Below are positions 46,701-60,660 of a stretch of 64,000 nt of DNA, in pieces (position 1 is the first letter of the stretch; every line of letters begins with the position of its first letter). A program made the translations under genes and the position numbers. The notes beneath the pieces are model-generated. The model did not search any database. It saw nothing but the letters and a program-made list of their open reading frames with translations, and had not been told where the DNA came from. The DNA is from Pelargonium tetragonum (taxonomy: Eukaryota > Streptophyta > Magnoliopsida > Geraniales > Geraniaceae): positions 1-64,000 of the forward strand of contig JAYMTL010000095.1 in assembly GCA_036897445.1 (NCBI GenBank), read 5' to 3'.

Positions 46701-49700
46701 GAAATGTGACTCAAGCAGAGCGCTCTTGATCTTGCGAGCTTGGCAAGCTGTGTTCTCTAGTAACACCAAGAGGGTTAACGGTTGACACTCTTCGATTAAA
46801 GGGTTTTAGTTATATAAGTTTACTCTTTCTTTATATAGACACTACCGGGCAGCTTAGCAATAAGCGGCCGCTCACGAAATAAAGTATATAGGGTACTTCC
46901 TTCGTAAAAAAAGGGGTGCCCTATTATCTTCATTTTTCATTTAAAAGTTGAGATAAAGGGGCCGCGTAGGGATACCAAGTATCTCCTTGTTATAAAAGGA
47001 CTCCGAATTGAACCTAAGAAAATTATTACAAATTTTGGTATCAACAATCTAGTGGAAACCCTTAAAAAGGGGAATCGGCATGCTTTATCTCCTATCTATC
47101 TTTCTTTTTTGTAACCTTAGTATTCTAACTAGATTTCAGAGTAAAGAAGCATAACTCTTAAGAGTTAGAGGCTTGACAAAAAAGGGTAAATAAGCCTCAT
47201 CTTTTTTTAATAAAAAACGGACTTTCGTATGAAAAAAGCTCTTAAGACACTTGGGAATCCCGCGACACGATAAGTATGCTTTTCATAATGAATTGCGGAG
47301 CACCCCCCCTCTTAAGTATAACGACGGTTATTTGAATTATTCTGTACCGGACTCTTCTCAATTGAAGGAGGGGTGCCTTACCTCAAACTTGTAGAGAAAG
47401 AAAAATTAGGTAAAAAGTGTTTTGTGTTTTGGGAGAAATCTTGCTTCTAATGATTACAACAAAGTTTTATAGTGTAAATTTTGAGGCTACATTGTGGGCT
47501 TAGGAGCTCGCTTAAGCCGGTTTTGATAGGTATGTGATTTTAGTTATTTACAGGACACAAATGAAAGACTTATTCAATTGCCAAGCTTAGCCTATCATAT
47601 AAGAATATAAGAGAATATTCTTTGATTAATTTTCTCTAACGAAACACTCCTTTAAAAATACTATATCTGTTTAGGTTAGGGGTTCCTTAAATAAAGATTT
47701 TATATTAGACGTCAAAGCGGGTAGAAATCGAATGGGTATTTCTAAGGATGCACTAGAATTTCTAGGGGCTTCCTTTTCAATGAGATCAGGATTTCCCCAG
47801 CAGAATAATGGAATTGGAGACCCGGTAAGATAAGACAAAGACCCCTTCCTTAATTATATTGCCTCTTCCTTAGATTTACCTTTAAGTTTATACTCAGGAT
47901 TAGCTAGATCTTCTTTTTGGTAACTGTATTTAGCTATATGTAAACAAATCAAAAGCCCTACTAAAGTAAAGAGCTTTGAGCTAAGGGGTGTAACTTTTCT
48001 TCTTTTCGTGAGTAGAAATTCCTATTGGTTATAAGGAATGCTTCGGCTATTAAACAGGGGTTTCCTTTATTTAAAAAGAAGTGACATTTCTTTTACGGGC
48101 TCCCAGCAGTAACTATCACAGGAATTTTTGGATAGATCTAATAACGTAACGCAAGTTTACAACTTTAATAACTGATAGGATGGGCCTCCTATTATATTAA
48201 GTCACAAAAATGACTTTGTAAATACAAGCTAGCAAGATATGAAGCCCATTTGAACTTTTGACCTGCAATCCTATAGAATACTATCACAGTACTAAAAGTT
48301 CTTTTATCTGGTTGAGTTTCTCGGGGCCTTAGAATACACTAAAAGAAATGAAATTAGAATAAATGCTCTGCTCGAGTCTTTTTGGTTCTGGGAAAAGAGG
48401 GCCCTGTAAAGGTTTTATCACAATAGGCTAAGATCCTGTATGGGTTATAATGCTCTTTTTTAAAAAGGTCGTTTTATAATACTGAGTCAATTTTCCCAAA
48501 CTTATGGACTTACAATTACAATAAGTAGGATATCCTTTTAATTAGGAATCAATAATAAGAAAAAAACATATAATATAATACTAACAAAAATTAGACTTTA
48601 TCTTTCTATTTTATCCATTTCCCAGTGCTACTTTTACCTGTATCTATTTACTTCTAAGCGAGCCCTTTTTAAGTGACAGAATTCAAAAGTCCGGAGTTAT
48701 CAAGTCAAAAAGAAACTTTGTTATACCTTATCTAGTCTAGGGCAATTTCTAAAAAGTCCCCCCTTTTTTTGTAGATTTTTTGAGTCGATAAAGGGGCTTT
48801 TTTAAGAAGTATGTAAGGGCAACTTCCAGGTTTCCTATAGTACTTTTTTATTGTAAACTCTTCCAATTGTATGCCTCTAAACCCCGCCTGCTTACTTGTA
48901 CTCGTAACTTAACTTAGCCGGGTAGAGGATTGATTTGATGAAGTTCATTTTAGATATACCATAAAATCTTCCTAACCCTGTTATAGAAACCTTGTTTTTA
49001 AGATCAACCAATAAAAGGTCTCTTTGTTTCCTTATTTCTTCTTTATTTTTTATAGTATATCCTAAAAAATTCCCAGTAAAAGCCTTTTACATATAGTAAG
49101 CTAATACCTAAAAATGGAAGAGGAGCTTCCTTATTGGCAAAAACTTGATTGTACCAGAATTTTTTTACATTTTCTATTTCTGAGTCTGAGCTTACAGGGC
49201 ATAAGTTTTTATCCTATCATTCTCTTATTAAAAAGTCTGACAGTATAGCATAAGAGCTCCTTTAACAAGTGAATTTTAGCTTATCTGGTCGAGTAGAGTA
49301 TATTTAACAAAAGAGAATTCTGAATCCTCTCCTCGCATTCTTTATTGAACGGGGGTTCCCTATATAAGTGTAATATGTAAGAAAAAGGTACACCATAGAG
49401 ACAATTATGAACCTGAGTATACCAATAAATTTCATATTTAATATAGAGCTACCGTAAAAGAATAAATCTCCTGATCCTGATAAGGATACAGAGAAATAGC
49501 TAACTGTAAGATTTGAAAGTCTTCGGTAAAAAGTACTTGTACATTGTATTCAGTCAGCTTCAAAATTTTTTATGAAATCTATAACATATTACAAGGAGGG
49601 ATCCTGATTTACTACACTTACTCTTAAAAAAGACATGAATTAATATATAAGGTGTTAGCCCTTTTTTAATTTACAGTTTTTCTATTCATTTTACGTATCT

Positions 49701-49850
49701 TTTTTGAGTTATTTATAGATTTTATACTCTTACTAGTACTATAGCTTTTCTAGTTTTTAGTTTTGAAATCCTGATATGGAGGTTAACTTTTGTACTCGAT
49801 TTCGTAGAAATTCTACTCTTTTTTAAGCTGTCAGTACTTTTTATAGTATG
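43700..49850. other. Non-coding stretch of mixed composition
   Basis: No genes recognised. Two consecutive - strand frames (44612-44887, 91 codons; 44416-44601, 61 codons) lie ten bases apart in different frames and match nothing I know. A stretch of higher G+C lies at 45470-45720. No R1 or R2 landmark is clear. Confidence 0.55.
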
Positions 49851-50049
49851 GATCTCCTAGTGTTATATGCTTCCAACCAAAATGAAGCCCTAGAGTTTTC
49901 ACAAATTGCTGGGATTTCTGGTTACAGAATAGACTCTCTCTACTCTAATAGAAAAAGGAACCGGGTCTGTTTAGGGACACAACTTAGCCAGAAAAGCATG
50001 AAGTTCAATTACTTTAGTCTAATTCTAATTGTATCTGGATAAATCCTGT

Positions 50050-52470
50050 CAACCTGTAAATAATCCCAAGAACCCCGAATCCCTTTTCTTGAGAGATTCT
50101 ACCTGCCTATACCGGGTTAACCATTTACCTACTCAACTTTATTACCCAGGAGCTCCAGATCCCTAAACCCCTTAAGAAAAACTTCTTACTTGGTGACTTT
50201 TCTTTCTCCCTTTACTTACACTATAAAAAACCTGTTATACAACAACAACAACTGAAAAGAAAAAGACTTTCTATCTCAATCTTAAACCCGGGTTAGGCTA
50301 AACCCCAGCTTCTATATCTATAATTGTATCCCTAAACCTAAAAACTAGACTTCAAAAGTCAATCCAGGAAAAAGCTATAGACTCTTCTATTTTACTAAAC
50401 TTTACGTTTTACTTTTATTGAGTCCTTTTCTTTTGCTTTAGCTAGAGACAGAATACAAAAGTTCTCACTCACACTTTAAGACTAGGATCTCTCCAGGCGT
50501 TTCCGTAATATCCAAAGTCAGCTTATCCTTCTCAGCAAAATCAGTCTTTCTTATTTAAGTGATTTTCATCCCCGGAGCATACAATAACAGCAACTGCTCC
50601 TTATATACTTAGACTTTCCAGTAAAAGCTCGCTTAAACATGAATACGAAAGAAACCGAATCTTGCTTAAGTTTATGCCTATAAGATCCTTTTTCTTAATA
50701 AATGCTACCTAACTGACGGGTAAAAAGCTAACCCTATCTCTTGTAAAGTCCTGACTCTGATTAGTAAAATACAGAGCTGGACTTCTCAATTCCTATGCCT
50801 TTATTTTATAATTGATAATAACCAGTTTGACGAAACCCTTAGAAAAGGGAAACCTATTACAACTATGCCATTCTAGAGTCTTACTCTTAGGCATACGCAC
50901 AAATTCAAGGAAAGAAATTACAAACGTATAAGTTCTACTAGAACCGTCCCTATCTGGTTTAGACCCTTTTCCAAGAAAATCAAAGGGGCATATATAAGAA
51001 TACCTAACGACAGGAAAAGACACAATTCTCAGTCTACTTTACTATTGCAAAACTCATTTCCTCTAATTCTAAACTAAAAGTCCTTCTTATCTTCTTATAA
51101 ATAAGAAATTAAGAAATAGGGCTTCGCACCTCTTCTTTAGGACTCTAACCTTGCCCTCCACTTAAATGAAAAGCTTTTTCTTTTAGAACTTACTTTTTTG
51201 TAAAACCTTCAGCACTCTAACTAATAGCAAACCCGTCTCTACTTTAGACTCCAAAAAAGAACGCAAACCGATCCTTATTTCATTTAAGAAAGCTACGGGT
51301 TCAAATCCAATAGCACTTATTTAGTTCAAACCAACCTACTCTTGAGAACGGACTCTCTGACTTGCTGACTCTTTCTAATTCCCTACCTCGTTAAGCAGCT
51401 TACCTATCAAGAATACCTGACAACAGGAAAAGGAAAACCCCAGACTTTTGAATCTACTTTCTATTGTAAAACAGACTGAAACTCCTGAAACGGAAAGGCT
51501 TCCTGTTTAGGAGAATACAGGATTCTACTTTGAAATCAAACTTCAAAAAGAGGAGCGGGATAAGGAACTTCTTTATTTAGATCTGGACTCTCTGTAGTAC
51601 AAACTTCAACACTTTCATTTTAATAAGGAATCCATTTCTATCTTATACTCTGAGACCTAAAAAAAGTATGCTGCATTACCAGTCTTGATAGACGACTCTC
51701 TACCCTCTTCTTATCTTCTTAACTTCAAAACTAGAATTCAAACTAGAGCTATTTAAAAAAGGAATAGTCAAGTCACTCCCTGTACTTATCTTACTTATCT
51801 CTTATAAGGTCAGGCTAGGAAATCCAGCTAAACCCTTAGTTTTAGTTTCAAATTAGACTTTTTACTAAAATCCCACTTCACTCTACCCAAAAGCTAGTAA
51901 AGAGGATACCTTGGTAAAAACCTATTAGAGCGAGCCAATAGGAAAAAACCCTTCTTGAGAAGTGAACAGCCAAGTTAAGGTGTGTAAGTAGAACTAGAGA
52001 AGCTATCCACGTAAACTTTTTACACTAGAGCAAATAAAGAAAAACCTTGCAAAGCGCCCCTACTTAGCTTTAGTAATTGAAACGAAGGGACAGACTTTAA
52101 GAGAGGAGCAACTACTTAACCAAAAAATTCCTAAAGCTAATAGTTGATAGAACAGATTCAATCAAACAAACCTAAGGTTATTTATCTAAAATGCAGTCCC
52201 ATGTTTAGATATCGAGTGGGGGTTCTATTTGACCCATTTACCACCTCTACTAGTTTGGGGATTGAATGACTGACTTTCAAGTTAGAGATTGAGAATAGAC
52301 TCCCCCTTGACTCTTTGCTAGACCCTTACAATCTCCGCAGTCTCCTAGTTTAGGCTTATCCTCTTAAGACTGGGAAACAGGGGAACGTAGGTAGCAAACA
52401 CCTTTAAGGAAAGAATTTCCAATCAAAGCTAATAAAAACCCTGGCTTACAATACAAAGGGGGACTCTAAC
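50050..52470 (+). repeat. R2 repeat domain, plus orientation
   Basis: Landmarks are TTTCCAGTAAAAGCTCGC near 50616, CATTTAAGAAAGCTACGGGT then TCAAATCC (51281-51308, T-arm-like), CTACCTCGTTAAGCAGCTTA (51384-51403), CTAAAGCTAATAGTTGATAG then ATTCAATCAAACAAACC (52131-52168), TTTGACCCATTTACCACC (52228-52245) and CAATCAAAGCTAATAAAAAC (52421-52440). The + strand is C-rich throughout. Confidence 0.6.
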
Positions 52471-52479
52471 TTACTATCT

Positions 52480-53620
52480 GTGCCAACCAAAAAGGACTTG
52501 AATTATACCGCATACCCTTAAAAAGGATCTTGATATAGATATTTTCAAAGTCTTAAAATCTTCTTTTTACGAGGATTTTCTATCAAAGGGTTTCATTTAA
52601 CAAGGGATCTTAAGCTCTTAATAGGAGCTAATAAAGCGTTAATAAATCTCTTAATCGGATGCGTGCTAAACAAAAATGTTAAGGGCTATTTAGAGCCAAC
52701 CTCAATTCTGTTATTATTCATTTTTGAGGCTCTACGAAACCCTATGTGATTCTTTTTCAAAAACTCGCCTAAGAAGGGGCCTTGTCGCACATAAATAGGA
52801 AGTGAGGTTACAATCACGCGGAGCTAAAAGAATTTTATAACCAAAGCGGAGTCCAAACCTATATGTTTTGCTAAGGATACCGAGAGGAGGCCCTTCTTAG
52901 CTTAGGAATTCTGCCCGAGTAATTAGTATACTACAAGACTAAACCTCTGCGAAGAATTTGAAAAATGAAAGTTAGTAACAAAAGTGAAATCCTTCCACTA
53001 CTAGACTAGAATAGAAGGAGAGCTTTACATCAGAAGTTATTCAAAATTCTTATTGCTTTACTAGGGATTCAATTTAGACTTCGAGCTAATCCTATATTTA
53101 AGAATTTTAACAAAGTGCTAAATGTACGCGGCCTCCCCTCAGATCAAGACTTAGATACCTAAAAAGAGAGTAGGCGCTGCCCATATCATATATAATTAAG
53201 ACAGGATTTGACTATTCCTCTAAACTAAACTTATAAACTTAGCCCCGTTTTAAAGATTTACCATAATCGAAAAAGTCAAAACTGAAATAGAAAGAAAGAC
53301 TTTTTACTACGGAAGTTGCCTAAAAGTGAAAATATCTTTATATAGGTATAAAATCAAAACCCGGACTTTGTCTATGACCTAACAAGTATATAATAGAAAA
53401 GCTTGAACCAAAGCCGGACTTCTCTTGAAAATGGAGCGCTGTTAAGGAACAAAAAACTTATGCCTTATCTTATTGTATTGTTCAAATGTGGGAAACCTAA
53501 ATATCAGGAGAACCCGAAGTATAAGACTTTTTGAATCTTATGGATTCTTTGCCTTAGTTATACCTCTCTAAAGCCTTCTTCCTGTATCTCTATCCCGAGA
53601 ACCTTAGCTTTAGGCCTTCC
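52480..53620. other. Non-coding stretch, nothing recognised
   Basis: Mixed composition, without open frames or repeat landmarks that I could place. Confidence 0.5.
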
Positions 53621-53639
53621 CCTCGAAAAAAATATGACT

Positions 53640-54060
53640 CATAACTAGAAAAAGACTCATAATAGTACTTAATAACTGCTTTCTATTTCTACTATTATTA
53701 TATATACTTTTAGGTTATAGTACACCCTCCTAAATCAGTAACTACTACAGAGTCCCTTATACCTTAAAAAAGACCTATTAGACTCTATTATACCATTACT
53801 ATATATTCCAAAACTACTAACTAGAACGGGAACTCCTAGATATCCTATAGTCTTCCTATTCTCTCTTATAATCTATAAGACTCTACTATAAAAGACATAT
53901 ACTACACTAACTTTTCTTAGCTTACCCTAGCTAACATAGACAGGTATTATAAGAATCTTCTCTTTACTAATAAACTAATAAGGACTCTCCTTCTAACTAA
54001 TAAGAAAGTAAAACCGAGTACATGTAGTAGGATTCGGTTAGAGTTGCCTAACCCGGAATC
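53640..54060 (+). repeat. A+T-rich CTA-repeat-like stretch, possibly R1
   Basis: The stretch is poor in G and dense in CTA, TATA and ACTA words. It includes TACACCCTCCTAAATCAGTA near 53721 and GACAGGTATTATAAGAAT near 53940, which resemble the R1 core and leader but are too decayed for a firm call. Similar sequence lies at 29.83-29.95 and 62.1-62.25 kb beside R1 variants. Confidence 0.4.
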
Positions 54061-57000
54061 TTTTTTAAGAAAGGCCCTTTGAAGTCAGTGTAAAATGTCA
54101 AAGAGTTCCTAAACTATGAATAGCTTTTTAGCTTTTACCACTAAAAAAAAGGAAGAAAAAGAAAGGGAGCTTACCTGCCAAAAAGACATAAAAAAAGAAT
54201 GAAAATCTTATAATTAAGTTCATACTCGAATTAGGTCTAGTAAGTTTTTAATAAAAAAGCGTTTACAGCACTAAATTGCTTTGCATTTATTGGGTTACAG
54301 GTTTCACAATGGGAATAACACTAAAAATAGAGTAAAACCAGAGACTCCTGGAGCGAAAGATTCTTTTTATTTATATCAATATAAGCGAAAAGGGTACTAC
54401 TATAGGACCCCTTTAGTCCTTAGCAGCTAAACCTTTACCTTGTTTCCCTTTCTTCATAAAAATCCCTTTTAGTGTAACTGGAATTTTGTCTTTGAAACAG
54501 AAAACAAGCCCTCTCTTAATCTATTCTTAAGTCTAAACACCCTTAACCAGAAATACTGATTTAGTTACGTAGGTTATACATCAGACCTATAAGATAAGAA
54601 ACTGAAAAAGCCATCTCTCCTTAGAACTAAGCATTCACTTTAAACTAACAACACAGGAATCCTTATTTTGTATAGAAAAAACCTCGCCCTGCCTTACCTA
54701 CTTTAGTAAGTATAGTGACTTCTCTAGTACGATTAAGTTCACGACCAAGACCAATAAGAATTTACTTCACTGCAAACATATAGCTTTAGATTGAATTTCC
54801 CCTGCTTTCACTACAAAATAGGAAACCCGCCTTAGTTAACTACTTTCATAGTTTTTTCCAATTGTTAAGGCTTACTACTGCACATCCGGCTACCTGTATT
54901 ACTAACTTCTTCAGAGTACCTTTTCTTAGAGTCTTCATACCTGTAACTTCTTTCCTAGCTGCTTTCTTTTATGAGCTAGACCTTGACCTTATCACAGAAA
55001 GGTGAAGATCGCGGCATTGCTTATATAGTGGGGGATCCAGTCACCCCTAGTAAAGACGTAATTATCCATAAGGTTAGATTAAGAAAGCTTGCTTGCAAGG
55101 GGTTTCTTGACTCTATAGTTTCTTATTTATAAGAGGGCTTGCCTTGCGCTAATCTAATAAGGGAGCATCCACTAAAGAAATTCTTTGGAGTACCCGCTAA
55201 GTAGGAGTAAATACACCAGATCTCAGTAACTTTACCCTAAGTTTTCTTTAGAAAAACCCGTTGAGGAACCCGCGAGTAAAAAAGAATTTTTGCAAGGTCT
55301 ACAATTACCCTGTAATAAACAAAGTACTAGGGAAAAAAGAAGATGAAAGTTCCAGTTCTTACTTACGCAATCAAAAAAACCAAGTTCTATTTATATTAGT
55401 TTTTGTTTCTTTCTAGGATTTAGACATTTGTTCTGTATTCCCCGGGTATCTGAATAGAAAAGTAATTCGGGTAAATGCAGTCAAATAAGGCTAGAAAGAG
55501 TTCAACCAGGGGACAACCCCCTGAAATTAATTGACTACTTTTTATGTACCCTTGGGTTACACTGGACTTATATTCATACCTATAATAGATTATAAAGTCT
55601 ATGAGACCGGGGTTAGCCTGTAGAAAATCTTATCTATATCCTACTCCTTTTAAATAAGATTCCGGTGTATGATATCGAGTTTCCGCCTCTTTCTCTAGCT
55701 ATCGTAATTTCTTGCTAAAAAAGACTCTCCTAAAAGCTCTGCGGAGCTAGACTACATTTCTAGGTGTTCTGAACACGAGTAGTAGATTGATCTCTTATAT
55801 TATATAAGTTAGTACTCTTTTTTAACAATATAACCAAGGATGCTTTTTTTATTAAGAGTTAAGATAATTTATTTTACTAGTAAATTGTATTTGTCTAATT
55901 ATAACCCTGTCACTATAGGATAACTTAAAAAGATATTTTTACTAAATTGCGTGCTATTAGGAAGGAGGGGCTATTATACTTTTAGGCCGGATATGTAATC
56001 TAAAATTGCTAGAACTTGAAGGCATTGGGGGTATAGAGTACCTTAAGAAAAAAGAGGAACTTTCCCAGATAAAGAAATTGGTTTCAAACCAGTTTCTATC
56101 AGGAGCTTTTTTTGATGAGAAGTGGTTGCCAATTAAAAGAAGTCAGCTTTAGCTTAATTCCTAGAACGTTTATTTATAACTTTGGAATAAAAAGGTATTC
56201 AAAAAATCTATCTTGATATAGCAGAGGTTTTCGGTTTTCATTTAGATTAATTAATAGGGTTTGGTAAATACCCGAACTAGGAACACTCCCGTCTAGATCT
56301 AGATAGATATATAACTCTTTTTGCAAGGGGTTTCTACGTAAGGAATCCTGTGAAAATCTCTTCTTTTATCTTTTGATATGTAGTAATATCGCAGGAGAAC
56401 CCTTTTCTAACTGGATTCAACTTAAAATTGAAACCGGAGCAATCTTCCCACTAGACTAAAAGATTTACGAAGTCCAACCTCTATGCTTATTGATGAAGTC
56501 TCGCTTTTTATAGGGACTTTCACTATGCAGCCGCTAAGACTCTAAAACTTTCCGCTTTTCTTGGAGTCTTTATAAGGTCTTTCTTCACTCAAGGATCTCC
56601 GAAATAAAGAATTCCTATCAATTCGAATACTCCGAGTGTTTTGCAAGGATTATCTGGATAACAAGGAATTTCTTTAACAAAATTATTAGAAAAAGCACCG
56701 GACTTGCCTTTGTCACCTTTTTATTTTATAAAAGAAGGCGAACCCCTTTAGTTAATTACTAATGGAAACTTTTGTGTTTAATCCAGGGGCTTCTTTAAAC
56801 AATTTAGCTTGACTTTTCTTATATAATTTTGGGTTGCTTACGCTCTTATAAGACTAAGACCCTTCTTTCTAAATAACAGCACAAAGAGGGGAGTCTTTTA
56901 CTTTATTACGAATATTATCAGGAATCAGAAAGATAGTTTGAGCAAAGATTAAGATTTCTCACCCCTATTAGTTCTCCTTTTTTTAAGTTTTGACGCTTTT

Positions 57001-58300
57001 ACCTACGCGTACTTTAGCTTAATCTGAGTCTTTGGATCAGATTACTTCCTCTCTTTTCATTTCAATTGTAATCGGAAACTACATGCAAATTGTCTGAGAC
57101 TGACCTTGCTTAGTTTTAATCCGAGATAGATTTCACGGGGACCCTTAGTCTTTACAACTTAATTTACTCATATTCACTTTCTATTTGAAAATTATGATTT
57201 AGACATTGCAGCAAGTAAAATTATGGATCGCTATCCTATTATTTGAAAAATGAAGCCAGAGTAGGAAGAGAGCCTCCTTTTTTTACAAACTGAGAATCTT
57301 GCTCTCGGCCCAGTAGGGTTTAAGGGACAATAAGAAACTAGAAAACTATACCTATATACTTGAAGCTCCCTTAGGACTATCTGGAATTGTAAACCGGAAA
57401 ATAGGCAACTCCCAAGGAAATCTTTCCCCGGCTTTTGACTTCTTTCTAAATAAGAACTCCTTTTCTAGAGGTTTCCCCTGGACTTTACTCCAAAAAAACT
57501 TTTACAAATTGTAAATAGAGGAAAACCTTGTTGTTTAATTGATTACAAAAAAGCTTCCTTACTAAGACTGAACCTTAACATGCCCTAAATCCTAGGAGCT
57601 AGTAGAGAGACTCCTCGGCTTTAATATTAAGAAAAGAATCCGGTTCAGAACCAATCGAATGAAAGAACACAACACATATTCTATTCTGGTACTAAACTCG
57701 ATCAGTAAAAGAAGATAGCCTTGGGAGAAACTGACGGGACACAGAAAGACCCCCCCACTCCCAAGATGCCTAAGACCTTGCTTACTAGTAGACATATCCA
57801 GCAAAAGCTTTTAGGAGTGCTTGTGTTATATTAAAATGAAAACCCGTTTCAAGGTATGCTCGAGAAAAAGAGATGCCAATTCGCTGAAGATGGAGAATTC
57901 CTACCTAAAAGGGTAGTAGTATAAATACTATAACTTATACTTTTTTAGGGTATAAGAACTGCAAGGACACTTTCTAATCAGCCGATATTGCCCTTAGGTT
58001 GGTTTCAAAATGTTTCAATTTTTGTTGGGGTACTCTTTATTCGGTTACTAGGCGGGCTCCTTTAGTAGAAAAAGAGACCCGATTCGAACCTGGTTTCTTA
58101 TTTTAAACTCATCAAGAGGTGTTACCAGAAAAAGCTAACGGGTTACAATAAGGAAGGAGGCAAGACTACTTATATAGGGGATTCTTGAATTTTGATTGAA
58201 AATTCATTTCATTGAGTAGTTGCCTTTTCCTCTGTTTGCAACTGCTATATAAGAGTAAGAGAGTGAAAGGGTTGTCAATAAGCAAGGGAGGCGTGTTATA
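54060..58300. other. Non-coding stretch of mixed composition
   Basis: The only recognisable piece is an R1-like leader on the - strand at 54865-55010 (GGCTACCTGTATTACTAAC, TCTTCATACCTGTAACTTCT). A 70-codon - strand frame (57592-57804) is of chance length. R2-like CCAGCAAAAGC is at about 57799. No gene or RNA was recognised. Confidence 0.55.
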
Positions 58301-58800
58301 GAACCCGTGTCTTATAGTGTTTAGTGTTTATTCCAGTACTAAAGGAACTTGTTTACATTATTAAAGTGAGATTGTGAGCTTTTCGGAGGGCTTGGTGCTC
58401 CGTTTCTGTTATAAAAGAGACTAGCTGGAATAAGTTGAAGGTGGGTCTTATGAAGAATTCAGGGATACAAAAGAAGGTAGAGTTCTGGAGGAGGGCTCTT
58501 GGGTCATTTGGGATGCATAAGATAGGTTGGGTTCAGATCAGAATAGGGGTCTTCGAAGAAAGTGTTTTGGGATTTGGAACCTGTCATTTACTTCTTAGTA
58601 TTCTTAGGGGCTAGTGGAGCTTTTTTGGTAAGCTAAGCGGAGACTCTAGTTTATAGGTAGGTTAAGCTCTCTTATTTACAGAAAGTGGGTCTAATCTAAG
58701 AAAGGGTAAGAAAATCCCAAGTTAGTCAAAGCTTAGTAGGTTGCATAAGAAAAGAGAACTTTAACTAGTGTGTTTCTTAGTAACCTTAAGAAAGTAGTGG
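58300..58800. other. G-rich non-coding stretch before the R1 array
   Basis: The + strand becomes G-rich here (many GGGTCT and AGGAGGG words), before the R1 minus array. No frame or landmark was recognised. It may be reversed R2 DNA, which would need alignment to settle. Confidence 0.4.
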
Positions 58801-59150
58801 AAATAGCGAATCTTCTTTTCATACTCTGTATCTAGATTTTTAGTCTTCAGGAGCAGCAGAAGCAGGAACTTTCTTAGTAGGAGTTGGAGTTCTATAAGCT
58901 ATACAATCTTCTTCTTCTTTCTTCTTGTAGCTTACTATAGTTATTGAAGTGAATGTATTCATTGTAGCTATTCTTATGTGTCTTATATGTATAGAGAGTG
59001 AAGAATTACTAATAAGTAATCGGTATCCTAGTAAGTAAATATAGCTTCCTCTTGCTCCCAGTCCTTGAGGATGGGAACTTAGATTAGGGGATAGTCTACT
59101 CTCTGCAGCGTTAGCGGAGGAAGGTAATGTAATTAAGTTTAATGAACAAG
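58800..59150 (-). repeat. R1 minus array, variant-core unit
   Basis: The core at 59103-59124, read on the - strand, gives CCTTCCTCCGCTAACGCTGC, the variant form also found in unit 6 of the + array at 17148-17169. GTATAGATACGCCATAACCC at 59150 is the reverse of the TATAGCGTATC subfamily word. Confidence 0.65.
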
Positions 59151-59720
59151 TATAGATACGCCATAACCCACACCAACTTTGATTTGTCTTTCTTGCTTTG
59201 ACTTATTGACTGACTTTTGTATTCTGGATTTTTTTTAGACTTCTTCTTAGTGAAATAGGATTTTGACTTTCTTTATCAGACTATCTATCTGTCTTTTATT
59301 AACAAGAGTAGGAGCTATACCCTTCCTGTTGGGAGCTAGGGAAGCTAGACCTGCACTTCTGCTGCTTGTAGCTAGTTTCTTCTTTTAGGAGTGAGTGTCT
59401 TTCTTAGCTTCTTGTCTTTTTAGTCTTTCATTTTGTTAATGGGTATATACTATTAGAATTCATTGACTCTTTCTTTTAATCTATTAAGTCTTTATTATTA
59501 TAGTTATGAATTTGTAATAGAGATAGTAATCAGTAGAGTGATAGGACTTTTGCAGTTGAGAGGAGGGCTATCATAGTCATAGATAGCAGTTCTTTGTTGT
59601 TTAAAGTAGACTCCTCTTGTCTTCTGTTTTTATTGTTAGGGAGCATAAAGCCTGAATTGTATAAGGGTACGTCTACTCTACCGACTGGAGAGAAACGAGG
59701 GAGGTTCATGTATTATAGTA
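59150..59720 (-). repeat. R1 minus array, unit
   Basis: A leader on the - strand with TTGACTTATTGACTGAC (59200-59216) and GGAGCTATACCCTTCC (59310-59325) leads to a decayed core at 59678-59705 (CTACCGACTGGAGAG, then GGGAGGT). It lies about 580 bases from the previous core. Confidence 0.6.
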
Positions 59721-60265
59721 AAAGTAAGATTTCTTGATATGCCCTAACACCCAGGATCTTCATTCTTTGACTGAATTGTTTTCTTGTGACTTTTGTTTTT
59801 TTCTTGCTTTACGGACTTCTTTTTAATGAAATATAAGTTGCTTTCTTATTCTGTATCTTTGTACCCTTCACTTTTTAGTTTGAGTTGTAGGGGCTAGGCC
59901 TGTACTCTTACTCTTCTTGTTTTAGCCTATTGTCTTAGCTTCTTAGATTAGAGTCGTTTATAGATATCCTTGTCTTATTCTTAACTTGAAGTAGTTAGTA
60001 TTGTTTTTGGTTTCTTTTTTGGGATTAAGATGATGAGGAGAGGAAACATACTAGTAGGAAGACCTATCTATAGGGTAGTGGAACCAGGTAGGGCTACAAC
60101 TAAGTTCCTGATTGTGTTTTAGTGTTTTATTCTACTAGTAGGGGATACTCCTCATTGTGTTATGTAGCTTATTGATAGAGAGGAAGGCGTAGCTCTGATT
60201 GTCTTGAAAGTCTCTATCCTACCGAGTCAACCCTTAGAGTTTAGGAGGTCTTATAGTAGTGAATC
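59720..60265 (-). repeat. R1 minus array, unit
   Basis: GGGGCTAGGCCTGTACTCTT near 59890 is the leader word. GCTTATTGATAGAGAGGAAG near 60168 is the tail word. The core at 60218-60250 (CCTACCGAGTCAACCCTTAG then TTTAGGAGGTC) is nearly complete. Confidence 0.7.
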
Positions 60266-60660
60266 GAGTAGACTGGATAATATACTTACCTACCACGAAT
60301 GACTTTGACTTAACTGATTCCGATTCTGAGCTAACTGACTTACCTGTTCTTTCTACTTCATACTCTAACCCTTCTGTATCTTCTTAATCTTTCTTTGACT
60401 TTTCATTTGTTTTAGAATTCCTTTTCTTAGTTTTACTTGTACTTTTTGTTTGAGATTCTGTACTCTTCTTATTGTAGCTTTAGTTAATTAGTTGAGATGA
60501 TAGGTAGCTATAGATAGTATTGTCTTAGTCTGTTTCTTTAGTTTAGGAGAGACTCTTCGGTGTACTATGAGCTTATCAAGTATAGAAGAGACCTTGTGTT
60601 TATAGGATAGTATCCCTCCTACCGAGTCAACTTTCGAGTTTAGGAGCGCTATAGGTATAT
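60265..60660 (-). repeat. R1 minus array, unit
   Basis: A pentamer-like tract lies at 60300-60350 (GACTTTGACTTAACTGATTC, GAGCTAACTGACTTACC). The tail has TGAGCTTATCAAGTATAG near 60568. The core at 60616-60649 (CTCCTACCGAGTCAACTTTC then GAGTTTAGGAG) has CTCCTA/TAGGAG arms. Spacing from the previous core is about 400 bases. Confidence 0.7.
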